NCBI GenBank assembly: GCA_041546305.1
Contig: JBFEWO010000052.1
Coordinates: forward strand, 1-16,606
DNA from: JBFEYJ01 sp041546305
GTDB lineage: Bacteria; Pseudomonadota; Gammaproteobacteria; Thiohalomonadales; Thiohalomonadaceae
Reading direction: 5' to 3'
DNA length: 16,606 nt
A program made the position numbers and the translations under genes. How positions within the stretch are numbered: the stretch's first letter is position 1; each line of letters starts with the position of its first letter. Under the pieces are notes generated by a model. The model worked only from the letters and a program-made list of their open reading frames with translations, was not told the DNA's origin and ran no database searches. Positions 1-8,243 of the stretch are shown here, piece after piece.

Positions 1-1
1 A

Positions 2-421
2 ACCGCTTTACTGCCCTATAGTGCCAGTGAAATGTATGTGCTGGTAAATGATATCGGCTCTTATTCGCAGTTTCTTCCCTGGTGTCGTTCCTCGAAGATC
101 CTTGAGCAGGATGCAGATCAGATCCGCGCCACCATCGAGATCGCTCACGGTAGCCTGCACAAGTCCTTCACCACCAGAAACCGGCTGCAGCAAGACAAGA
201 TGATTGAAATGCGCCTGGAGCAGGGACCGTTCAAACATCTGGAGGGTTTTTGGCGTTTCGATACTCTGGGAGAACGCGCCTGCAAGGTGTCACTGGACCT
301 TGAGTTCGAATTCTCCAATCGTCTGGTAGGTCTGGCGATGGGGCCTATCTTCAGTCAGATCGCCAACAGTCTGGTTGATGCCTTTTCAAAGCGTGCGGTG
401 GAAGTCTATGGCAAAGCGTGA
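2..421 (+). CDS. ratA: RatA, START-domain ribosome-associated toxin / coenzyme Q-binding-like protein (5' truncated by window edge)
   Basis: The frame is open from base 2, so the true start lies left of the window; an internal ATG at 32 is not the start. The 139 visible residues begin TALLPYSASEMYVLVND and match E. coli RatA (145 aa, from memory) almost end to end. Conserved stretches are SQFLPWC, KSFTTRN and EQGPFKHLEGFWRF, with LEFEFSNRL and AFSKRAVEVYG near the end. The family has a single START/Coq10-type lipid-binding fold. E. coli RatA is reported to bind the 50S subunit and block 70S assembly, while relatives act in ubiquinone handling, so the physiological role is open. The 3' end overlaps ratB by 14 bases, which suggests translational coupling. 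smpB usually lies just upstream in relatives but would be outside the window. Family assignment is firm; toxin activity is only inferred. Confidence 0.93.
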   Translation, partial: TALLPYSASEMYVLVNDIGSYSQFLPWCRSSKILEQDADQIRATIEIAHGSLHKSFTTRNRLQQDKMIEMRLEQGPFKHLEGFWRFDTLGERACKVSLDLEFEFSNRLVGLAMGPIFSQIANSLVDAFSKRAVEVYGKA

Positions 422-749
422 AACCTTTTCGGTTGAGGTAGTGTATGCCAGGCCTGATGTACAGGTGCTGGTACCACTGGAGGTGGAGGAGGGGACGACT
501 TTGCGCGATGCTATACAGCGCTCCGGTGTGCTGGAGCGTTTTCCGGAGATCGATCTGGACAAAGCCAAGGTTGGGATTTTCGGCAAGCTGAGCAAACTGG
601 ATGCGCAGTTGCGTGCCAGAGACAGGGTGGAGATCTATCGTCCGCTGATTGCCGATCCCAAGGAGATCCGTAAACAGCGGGCGGCTGAAGGCAAGCAGAT
701 GAAAAAAGGCGGCGGTGATGCCGACCAGGCTGATGCCGACACAGTCTGA
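408..749 (+). CDS. ratB: RatB / RnfH family ubiquitin-like-fold protein
   Basis: This 113-residue protein has the RnfH-family hallmark VEIYRPLIADPKEIRKQRA near residues 81-99, nearly identical to E. coli RatB. An earlier segment, DLDKAKVGIFGKLSKLD, also matches the family. The fold is a small beta-grasp domain; the function is not settled, and the name RnfH comes from linkage to rnf genes in Rhodobacter. An in-frame ATG exists at 375, but the ATG at 408 (MAKRETFSVEVVYARPD) aligns with the family N-terminus and gives the usual 14-base overlap with ratA, so I chose it. The last 20 or so residues form a Lys/Gly/Asp-rich tail (KKGGGDADQADADTV) that looks disordered. The stop is only 6 bases from the convergent bamE stop. 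Confidence 0.92.
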   Translation: MAKRETFSVEVVYARPDVQVLVPLEVEEGTTLRDAIQRSGVLERFPEIDLDKAKVGIFGKLSKLDAQLRARDRVEIYRPLIADPKEIRKQRAAEGKQMKKGGGDADQADADTV

Positions 750-755
750 AAGGCG

Positions 756-1094
756 TTAGCGTTTCTTTTCCAGCCGAGGGGTATCCTTTTCCGGAATAGG
801 CCCATTTCGTTCAATACGCAACAGGCGTTCGTTGCTGAAGAATAGTGTCGCCCGATAGCGCACCACCGGCTCCCGACCAGCTTTCATACTGTAGTAGTAG
901 TCCCACCGATCGGCATGGAAAGGATCGATGAGCATCGGGCTTCCAATCAGCTGACGAATCTGATTGCGGTCCATCCCGGGTTTCAGCAGGGAGAGTTGTT
1001 CCTGGGTTATCACATTGCCCTGCTGAATATCGATTTTGTGGGCGCATGCCGCCAACAGAAAGGGTATAATTAGCGTAATGAGAATTCTTTGCAT
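756..1094 (-). CDS. bamE: BamE (SmpA/OmlA), outer-membrane lipoprotein of the BAM complex
   Basis: BamE is a small lipoprotein of the beta-barrel assembly machinery that helps BamA/BamD insert outer-membrane proteins. The 112-residue product starts MQRILITLIIPFLLAAC: a short hydrophobic signal with a lipobox LLAAC, the lipidated Cys being residue 17. The following Ala rather than Asp agrees with outer-membrane sorting. The mature part has the SmpA/OmlA pattern, with KPGMDRNQIRQLIGSPMLIDPF followed by DRWDYYY. A start five codons further upstream (1109) is possible, but the ATG at 1094 has a GGAAG ribosome site 5 bases before it and gives a compact signal peptide. The gene is divergent from fur, and its first codons probably contain the fur promoter and operator. 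This divergent fur/omlA pair is also known from Pseudomonas. Confidence 0.95.
   Translation of the reverse strand: MQRILITLIIPFLLAACAHKIDIQQGNVITQEQLSLLKPGMDRNQIRQLIGSPMLIDPFHADRWDYYYSMKAGREPVVRYRATLFFSNERLLRIERNGPIPEKDTPRLEKKR
1065..1093 (+). promoter_or_regulatory. Predicted fur promoter with overlapping Fur-box-like site
   Basis: A perfect -10 hexamer TATAAT lies at 1065-1070, reading toward fur. No good -35 is placed 16-18 bases upstream; the nearest partial match is TTGTGG at 1036-1041, too far away. About 9 bases downstream, at 1079-1093, lies TGAGAATTCTTTGCA. It matches 10 of the 14 defined positions of the 7-1-7 Fur consensus TGATAATnATTATCA. It would overlap the predicted start point (near 1077), a position suited to repression. 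The site lies within the first codons of bamE on the other strand, so bound Fur could affect both genes. This is inference from sequence only. Confidence 0.35.
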
Positions 1095-1169
1095 GTTACT
1101 TCCGCGCAATCAGTCAATGCGGGCATGATACCGCATGGTGACGGATGCTGCGAAGAGAACGATGAAAAA

Positions 1170-1601
1170 ATGATGAATCAGGAACTGAAGAAAGCCGGGC
1201 TCAAGGCCACCCTGCCGCGAATTAAAATCCTCGATATTCTGGAGCATGCCGAAACGCGTCACCTTAGTGCTGAGGATGTCTATGATGCATTGCGGGATTC
1301 AGGCGAGGAGGTCGGCCTGGCCACGGTCTATCGGGTGCTGACCCAGTTCGAGTCTGCCGGATTGGTGTTTCGCCACAATTTTGAGGGTGGCCATTCGGTC
1401 TTCGAGTTGAACGAGGGCCGCCACCACGATCACATCCTCTGTATCAAGTGTGGAAAGGTAGACGAATTTGTCGATGAGACAATTGAACAGCGGCAGCGCG
1501 ATATTGCCAATAAATATGGTTATGCCATGACGGATCACAGTCTGACCATTCAGGGGGTCTGTCCCGATTGTCAGAAAAAAGAGAAGGCCGCAAAGGGGTA
1601 G
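1170..1601 (+). CDS. fur: Ferric uptake regulator Fur
   Basis: Fur is the Fe(II)-responsive transcriptional repressor of iron acquisition and works as a homodimer. The 143-residue product has the N-terminal winged-helix domain (LKKAGLKATLPRIKILDIL, then GEEVGLATVYRVLTQFESAG) and the C-terminal dimerisation/metal domain. Metal ligands are visible in FEGGHSVFEL, the HHDH cluster, and two CxxC pairs (CIKCGK and CPDCQ) that form the structural zinc site. Two adjacent ATGs at 1170 and 1173 fit the family N-terminus; an upstream in-frame ATG at 1089 would add 27 residues unlike Fur, so I rejected it. Only a weak GA-rich ribosome site is visible (around 1152-1158). The gene is divergent from bamE, converges on recN with 40 bases between stops, and is probably autoregulated. 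Confidence 0.96.
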   Translation: MMNQELKKAGLKATLPRIKILDILEHAETRHLSAEDVYDALRDSGEEVGLATVYRVLTQFESAGLVFRHNFEGGHSVFELNEGRHHDHILCIKCGKVDEFVDETIEQRQRDIANKYGYAMTDHSLTIQGVCPDCQKKEKAAKG

Positions 1602-1644
1602 GAGCCCGACCTCTGGACTGTTCTCACACCCTCTCGGGTTCCTA
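1599..1644. terminator. Convergent-gene inverted repeat between fur and recN, a possible bidirectional 3'-end hairpin
   Basis: The arms TAGGAGCCCGA (1599-1609) and TCGGGTTCCTA (1634-1644) pair over 11 positions with one G-U wobble on the plus-strand RNA and one A-C mismatch on the minus-strand RNA. They enclose a 24-base loop. The left arm starts with the fur stop codon TAG and the right arm ends with the recN stop codon, so the repeat spans exactly the gap between the two reading frames. There is no clean T-tract on either side, so intrinsic termination would be weak; RNA 3'-end protection is an alternative role. Confidence 0.45.
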
Positions 1645-3339
1645 GCTGACCTTCTTTGTTGTCCGGGAAAGCTGCTGCGCCTGACTGATCAGCTCACGGG
1701 CATGGTCAAGGGTCTGCTCAGTGACGGTAACCCCCCCGGACATCCGTGCCACCTCGGCAACCCGTTCTGCGCCATCAATGGCCTCCACTTCTGTACGGGT
1801 ACCGCCGCCCTGGCTGTTCTTGCTGATCCGGAAGTGCTGGTGTCCCTGGGCCGCGACCTGGGGTTGATGGGTGACGCAAAGCACCTGGCGGCTTTCTCCA
1901 AGGGCACGCAATTGCCGTCCTACCATCTCGGCCACGCCGCCGCCAACTCCTACATCCACCTCATCAAAGATGAGGGTCGGGATCCCCTCACGGGAAGCGG
2001 TAATCACCTGGATAGCCAGACTGATGCGCGAAAGCTCGCCTCCTGAGGCCACTTTGCTCAGGGAGCGAAGCGGTTGGCCAGGGTTGGCACTGACCTGGAG
2101 TTCGACGCTTTCAAGTCCGTTGGGGCTTGGGGTATTCTCGACGGGGGCGAGAACGACATCGAACTTTCCCCCGCCCATGCCCAGTTCTTGCATATTGGCG
2201 GTGACCAGTTGAGCCAGTTTCTGTGCCGCTTTATGACGGCTGTCACTCAGCGTCGAGGCGAGATCCTGATAACGGGAGAGAGTATGCTCGATCTCAGCCT
2301 GCATGCCGTCTAACCGGCTACCGGCCTGATCAAGCTCATCCAGCTCCTGTTGCAGCTGTTGTTGCAACATAGGCAGGTCTTCCGGTGAGACACGGTGTTT
2401 GCGGGCAAGATCATGAATATCCGCAAGGCGCTGCTCTACCCAGGCAAGCCGCTCGGGATCAAGCTCCAGTCGGTCCACATAGTGGCGCAGTTCCGTGGCC
2501 GCCTCCCTCGCCTGGATGGCAGCCCCTTCCAGCAGTTCACAGACAGAAGCGAGGTTACTGTCAAATCCCTGCAGCTCCTGCAGCTCGGTTAGGGTATGTT
2601 CGAGCAGGGTGACGATGTCTTGTTCTTCGCCTTCATAGAGACGGGCGACGGCACCTTGTGCCCCTTCCAGCAGGCGGTTGGCGTTGGCCAGACGATGATG
2701 TTCCTCGTCCAGTTCGGCCAGTTCATTTGCCCCTAGTTTAAGCGCCTCTAGCTCCTGGACCTGATAGCGTAACAGTTCGAGGCGCGCCTCGCGTTCGGTC
2801 GCTGCGTGGTTCAGCCGCTCATATTCCTCGTTCAGGCGTTGCCACTGGCGGCAGATGGTAGCCGTTTCTCTGGCCAGCTCGGTATGCCCGGCGAAGTTAT
2901 CGAGCAGCTGACGCTGCATATCACGTTTGAGCAGGGACTGGTGGGCGTGCTGGCCATGGATATCGACCAGTTGTTCACCCAGCTCTCGGAGTGACTGCAG
3001 GGGCATGGGCTGACCATTGATGTAGGCTCTGGAACGGCCATCGGCACCCACGGTGCGGCGCAGAATACACTCATCGTCCATTTCCAGCTCGCGCTCGGCA
3101 AGCCACTCGCTCACCCCGGGGAGATGAAGAATTTGGAAGGTCGCACTGATCTCGGCCCGCTCCTCACCATGACGGACAACAGCACTATCGGCACGGTCAC
3201 CCAAGGTCAGACCGAGTGCATCGAGCAGGATCGATTTGCCGGCGCCGGTCTCGCCACTGAGCACGGTCATACCCGGCTCGAGGTCGAGCTCCAGCGATTC
3301 CACTAATGCGAAATTGCGAATCTGCAGGTGCTTGAGCAT
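1642..3339 (-). CDS. recN: DNA repair protein RecN (SMC-like ATPase)
   Basis: RecN is an SMC-related ATPase that acts early in double-strand-break repair by holding and organising DNA ends. The 565-residue product (E. coli 553) has Walker A GETGAGKS at residues 29-36. A long Glu/Leu/Gln-rich central segment forms the coiled-coil arms. The ABC signature SGGELSR starts at about 432, Walker B LIFDEVDVGVGG at about 456, and the H-loop THQPQVAA at about 490. I chose the ATG at 3339 because MLKHLQIRNFALVESLELDL is the family N-terminus; an in-frame start 17 codons upstream would run into nadK. The spacing to the nadK stop is one base (TAATATG), and a GGGG ribosome site sits inside the nadK end, so the pair is co-transcribed and probably translationally coupled. 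I saw no LexA box near the nadK start. Confidence 0.97.
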   Translation of the reverse strand: MLKHLQIRNFALVESLELDLEPGMTVLSGETGAGKSILLDALGLTLGDRADSAVVRHGEERAEISATFQILHLPGVSEWLAERELEMDDECILRRTVGADGRSRAYINGQPMPLQSLRELGEQLVDIHGQHAHQSLLKRDMQRQLLDNFAGHTELARETATICRQWQRLNEEYERLNHAATEREARLELLRYQVQELEALKLGANELAELDEEHHRLANANRLLEGAQGAVARLYEGEEQDIVTLLEHTLTELQELQGFDSNLASVCELLEGAAIQAREAATELRHYVDRLELDPERLAWVEQRLADIHDLARKHRVSPEDLPMLQQQLQQELDELDQAGSRLDGMQAEIEHTLSRYQDLASTLSDSRHKAAQKLAQLVTANMQELGMGGGKFDVVLAPVENTPSPNGLESVELQVSANPGQPLRSLSKVASGGELSRISLAIQVITASREGIPTLIFDEVDVGVGGGVAEMVGRQLRALGESRQVLCVTHQPQVAAQGHQHFRISKNSQGGGTRTEVEAIDGAERVAEVARMSGGVTVTEQTLDHARELISQAQQLSRTTKKVS

Positions 3340-3340
3340 A

Positions 3341-4213
3341 TTAGCCCCAGTTAAGCTTGGCGCGGAGAATTTGGAAATGGTCGTGCTCATCCGGATGGAT
3401 CAGGCGCACGGTATGCTCTTTTTTGCGGATCTGGATACGATCGCCTGCCACCAGTCCCAGGTTGATCTGACCATCACAGCTGACCTGGGCATGGGATTGT
3501 TCCTGGCCCTTGACTACGATCTCGATTACCGTATCGGCATCGACCACAATGGGGCGGTTGCTCATGGTGTGCGGGCAGATCGGTACCATGATCACCGCAT
3601 TCAGGCACGGTTGTAAAATGGGGCCACCGCCGGAGAGGGCATAGGCCGTGGAGCCGGTCGGTGTGGAGACAATAAGGCCGTCGGAACGCAGGGTGTTGAC
3701 GAAGGTGCCGTTGACGTAGGTATCGACCTCGATCATCCGCGCCACATCCCATTTGTGTACCACCACGTCGTTAAAGGCGTCGCTTTCGTTAATCTGTTCG
3801 CCGTCGCGGATGATACGGCAGTGCAGCAAAAACCGTTCGTCTTCGGTATAGCGACCGCCCAGGATCTCGTCGAAGCGTTCGGTCATCTGATCGGGGGAGA
3901 TGTCAGTGAGGAAGCCCAGTCGGCCGAGGTTGAGGCCCAACAGGGCAGGGGCATGGACCGCCAGGCTGCGCGCAGCGTTTAGAAAGGTGCCATCACCACC
4001 AACCACGACGATCAGGTCGCAGCGACGCCCGAGCTGGTCACGACTAGCGATCTCCAGGTCGCCATGGTCAGGCCAAAACTCGGCGGTAGCATCGTCGAGC
4101 AGCACCTCCACATCGCGTGTCTTGAGATAATCGGATAGGGCATGGAGGGTCGCGCCGACCGTGTTGTCAGCATACTTTCCAATAATGCCAATTCGTTTGA
4201 AACTGTCTGCCAT
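3341..4213 (-). CDS. nadK: NAD kinase (ATP:NAD+ 2'-phosphotransferase)
   Basis: NadK phosphorylates NAD+ to NADP+ in the cytosol and is the source of the NADP pool. The 290-residue product (E. coli 292) has the family motif GGDGT at residues 72-76, followed by FLNAARSL. The NE/ND motif is NDVVVHK at about 148-154; Asp instead of Glu at this position is also seen in other gammaproteobacterial NadK proteins. The Gly-rich conserved block SDGLIVSTPTGSTAYALSGG is at about 177-196, and the C-terminus contains VSCDGQ. An alternative start 34 codons upstream would lie inside the hrcA operator region. The ATG at 4213 has a strong GGAGG site 6 bases before it and starts with MADSFKRIGIIGKYAD, as in relatives. 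The gene leads the nadK-recN pair and is divergent from hrcA, an arrangement comparable to E. coli grpE/nadK. Confidence 0.96.
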   Translation of the reverse strand: MADSFKRIGIIGKYADNTVGATLHALSDYLKTRDVEVLLDDATAEFWPDHGDLEIASRDQLGRRCDLIVVVGGDGTFLNAARSLAVHAPALLGLNLGRLGFLTDISPDQMTERFDEILGGRYTEDERFLLHCRIIRDGEQINESDAFNDVVVHKWDVARMIEVDTYVNGTFVNTLRSDGLIVSTPTGSTAYALSGGGPILQPCLNAVIMVPICPHTMSNRPIVVDADTVIEIVVKGQEQSHAQVSCDGQINLGLVAGDRIQIRKKEHTVRLIHPDEHDHFQILRAKLNWG

Positions 4214-4275
4214 GAGCCCCCTCCAAAACTCCCAGAAAGTTAACACGTTAGGGGCGGTCCCGCCAAGCACCCCGC

Positions 4276-4303
4276 TTGACACATTAGCGGTTACATGGAT
4301 AAT
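4276..4303 (+). promoter_or_regulatory. Sigma70-type promoter of the hrcA-grpE-dnaK-dnaJ operon
   Basis: A perfect -35 TTGACA (4276-4281) is separated by 16 bases from a -10 GATAAT (4298-4303, 5 of 6). The predicted transcription start near 4310 falls at the left edge of the CIRCE operator, so HrcA binding would block transcription initiation. No sigma32-type CCCCAT -10 element is seen here, which agrees with HrcA-based rather than purely RpoH-based control. Confidence 0.75.
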
Positions 4304-4304
4304 T

Positions 4305-4339
4305 CTTATTAGCACTCGTTGTTGGTGAGTGCTAATAAG
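4305..4339. promoter_or_regulatory. CIRCE operator (HrcA binding site)
   Basis: The core matches the CIRCE consensus exactly: TTAGCACTC (4309-4317), 9-base spacer, GAGTGCTAA (4327-4335). The symmetry extends by four more bases on each side, giving 13-base perfect arms (4305-4317 and 4327-4339). It lies between the operon promoter and the hrcA start codon, spanning the predicted transcription start and the 5' leader. HrcA binds CIRCE as a dimer under non-stress conditions; in the RNA the same sequence could form a leader hairpin. Confidence 0.97.
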
Positions 4340-4384
4340 CGAAATCCATCGCCATGTAGGCAGCCTAGCGGGAATCAGAGGTCT

Positions 4385-5425
4385 ATGTCTGGCACCTTAT
4401 TAAATGAACGTGCCCAATTGCTGTTGAAGAACCTGGTCGAGCGGTATATCCGGGACGGCCAGCCGGTCGGGTCGCGTACCCTCTCCAGAGAGTCCTCTAT
4501 GGAGCTCAGTCCTGCCACCATTCGCAATGTAATGGCAGACCTGGAGGATCTCGGCTTTATTCATGCACCGCACACCTCTGCCGGTCGTGTGCCGACGATT
4601 CGTGGTTATCGGTTGTTTGTCGACAGTCTGCTAACCATCAAGCCGCTGAACAAATCTGTGATCTCGTCTCTCCAGCAACAGATTGGCAGTATTGACGAAC
4701 CTGACAGGTTGTTAGCCTCAGCGACGCGCCAACTCTCCGACATTACCTCGATGGCGGGAGTGGTGATGTTGCCCAAGCGTGAGCAGGTGTCACTGCGCCA
4801 AGTGGAGTTTTTACCACTTTCCCACAACCGGGTACTGGTGATTCTGGTGGTGAATGAACGTGAAGTACAGAATCGAATCATCCAGACCCATCGCAACTAC
4901 AGCGCTGGCGAGTTGCAACAGATCGCCAACTATCTCAATACGCTGTGTGCCGGGCGAGAACTGCGCCATGTCCGCCAGACCCTTCTCCAGGAGATGGATG
5001 AGGCACGCAGTAGCATGAACCAGTTAATGGCCGACGCTATCCAGATGGCACAGCAGGCCTTCACCGAGGATGAGCAGGGCGGTGATTTTCTCCTGGCAGG
5101 TCAGACAAATCTGATGTCCTATGAGGAGATGGGCAATCTGGACAAATTGCGCAAACTGTTCGATGCCTTCAATCGCAAGCGCGATATTCTGAACCTTCTC
5201 GATCAGTCCTTGCATGCCAATGGAGTGCAGATTTTTATCGGTGAGGAGTCGGGATATGAGGTATTGGATGAATGCAGTGTGGTTGCTTCACCTTATCAGG
5301 TTGAGGGGGAGGTCATCGGTGTACTCGGGGTTATTGGCCCGACACGCATGGCCTATGACCGCGTAATACCTTTGGTTGATGTGACAGCACAGCTATTGGG
5401 GGCTACGTTAAATCAGATGAAATAA
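4385..5425 (+). CDS. hrcA: Heat-inducible transcription repressor HrcA
   Basis: HrcA represses chaperone operons by binding CIRCE; in the classical model its folding depends on GroEL, so misfolded protein load releases repression. The 346-residue product has an N-terminal winged-helix domain (MSGTLLNERAQLLLKNLV to about residue 75). Its recognition region is SPATIRNVMADLEDLGFI at about 42-59, followed by the family motif HTSAGRVPT. The rest is the GAF-like and inserted dimerisation region, ending in YQVEGEVIGVLGVIGPTRMAYDRVIPLVD. I chose the ATG at 4385 because it matches the family start and follows an AGAGG site; an earlier TTG at 4319 would start inside CIRCE. It is the first gene of hrcA-grpE-dnaK-dnaJ and thus autoregulated. 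Confidence 0.97.
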   Translation: MSGTLLNERAQLLLKNLVERYIRDGQPVGSRTLSRESSMELSPATIRNVMADLEDLGFIHAPHTSAGRVPTIRGYRLFVDSLLTIKPLNKSVISSLQQQIGSIDEPDRLLASATRQLSDITSMAGVVMLPKREQVSLRQVEFLPLSHNRVLVILVVNEREVQNRIIQTHRNYSAGELQQIANYLNTLCAGRELRHVRQTLLQEMDEARSSMNQLMADAIQMAQQAFTEDEQGGDFLLAGQTNLMSYEEMGNLDKLRKLFDAFNRKRDILNLLDQSLHANGVQIFIGEESGYEVLDECSVVASPYQVEGEVIGVLGVIGPTRMAYDRVIPLVDVTAQLLGATLNQMK

Positions 5426-5526
5426 GTCCAACAATATATGTGAGTTTGTATTGCAGCCTTTTTCGCGTTGCAGCGAATCCCATGATGTTTAAAGAAATTG
5501 AAATTGAACAAGACGGAGTAGTGTGA

Positions 5527-6096
5527 ATGACCAAAGAGACAAAGTCTCCTGAGAATGAGTCGGCATCTGTGGAGAAACAGCCGGCTGAGGTTGTCGCTGA
5601 AGGTGAGCTGGAGGCAGCGGAAAACACCCTGGAGGAACTGGCGCAGATGCTTGAGGAGGCGCGCAGCAAGGCGGCCGAGAACTGGGACCAGGTCCTGCGG
5701 GTACAGGCAGAGCTGGAAAACAGTCGGCGTCGTGCACAGCGCGATGTGGAAAATGCCCACAAGTTTGCGCTGGAAAAATTCGCCCTGGAACTGTTGCCGG
5801 TTAAAGACAGCCTGGAGATGGGGCTGGATGCGGCCAGTGGTGAAGATGCCAATCTGGATAAGCTGCGAGAGGGGACCGAACTCACCCTGAAGATGCTGGC
5901 CAACGCGATGGAAAAATTTGGCATCACAGAAGTTAATCCGGTGGGCGAGCCCTTCAATCCCGAGCTGCATCAGGCCATGACCATGATGGAGTCGGCTGAG
6001 CATGAACCGAATACGGTAACTGCCGTGATGCAGAAGGGGTACTTGTTGAATGATCGTCTGATTCGTCCGGCGATGGTGGTGGTGTGCAAGGCATAA
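5527..6096 (+). CDS. grpE: GrpE, nucleotide exchange factor of DnaK
   Basis: GrpE is a homodimeric cytosolic cochaperone that releases ADP from DnaK and can act as a thermosensor. The 189-residue product begins with an acidic, probably disordered tail (to about residue 25). A long alpha-helical coiled-coil region follows, with VLRVQAELENSRRRAQRDVE at about 57-75. The compact beta-domain holds the family signature VGEPFNPELHQAM (about 139-151) and ends GYLLNDRLIRPAMVVV. The ATG at 5527 has a GGAG site 8 bases upstream. The 101-base gap after hrcA holds no convincing second promoter; a small 5-bp hairpin (TTCGC/GCGAA, 5462-5477) is the only structure I noticed there. It is the second gene of the CIRCE-controlled operon. 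Confidence 0.97.
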   Translation: MTKETKSPENESASVEKQPAEVVAEGELEAAENTLEELAQMLEEARSKAAENWDQVLRVQAELENSRRRAQRDVENAHKFALEKFALELLPVKDSLEMGLDAASGEDANLDKLREGTELTLKMLANAMEKFGITEVNPVGEPFNPELHQAMTMMESAEHEPNTVTAVMQKGYLLNDRLIRPAMVVVCKA

Positions 6097-6204
6097 ATTC
6101 CGCGATCCGGATCACTTGAATTTGCCAGCAATGTCCTTATTAACTGCATAGAAATTATTCCCCCTGCATGGCGGGGCAAAACACGAATTTTGGAGACAAG
6201 AGCT

Positions 6205-8136
<1,932 letters not shown>

Positions 8137-8143
8137 TAAATGA

Positions 8144-8219
8144 CAAGAGACAAGTGACAAGTAATATGGGGTAAGCATGGTCTTTGCCCCTTATTGCTTT
8201 TCTTGGACCTTGAAACTTG
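8144..8219. repeat. Imperfect palindromic element in the dnaK-dnaJ gap
   Basis: The left side carries CAAG at 8144, 8151 and 8158; the right side carries the complement CTTG at 8202, 8209 and 8216. Both sets have a strict 7-base period and mirror each other. Between them is an inner stem-loop, 8163-8195: AATA, one mismatch, GGGG, a T-G wobble and AA pair with the right side, around the CATGG loop region. The inner hairpin is followed by TTGCTTTT, a weak terminator-like tail. The plus-strand left end also reads as three tandem heptamers (TGACAAG, AGACAAG, TGACAAG; 8141-8161). It could be a dispersed palindromic repeat, an attenuator lowering dnaJ relative to dnaK, or both. Confidence 0.6.
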
Positions 8220-8243
8220 CCGATTGTTGAAACTTGGGAAGCT

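Noticed and set aside
4214..4297. A LexA box or clear promoter for nadK-recN
   Set aside because: No CTGT-N8-ACAG is present; the best minus-strand pair (TTGGCG-17-TTAACT) has only a 3 of 6 -10.
5426..5526. A sigma32-type promoter before grpE (CCCATGAT near 5479)
   Set aside because: No CTTGAA-type -35 element lies at the right spacing; the nearest TTGCAG copies are 5 or 21 bases away.
6097..6204. A heat-shock or sigma70 promoter before dnaK (CTTGAA at 6115)
   Set aside because: No CCCCAT -10 follows at 13-15 bases, and the best sigma70 -10 (TATTAA) is only 4 of 6.
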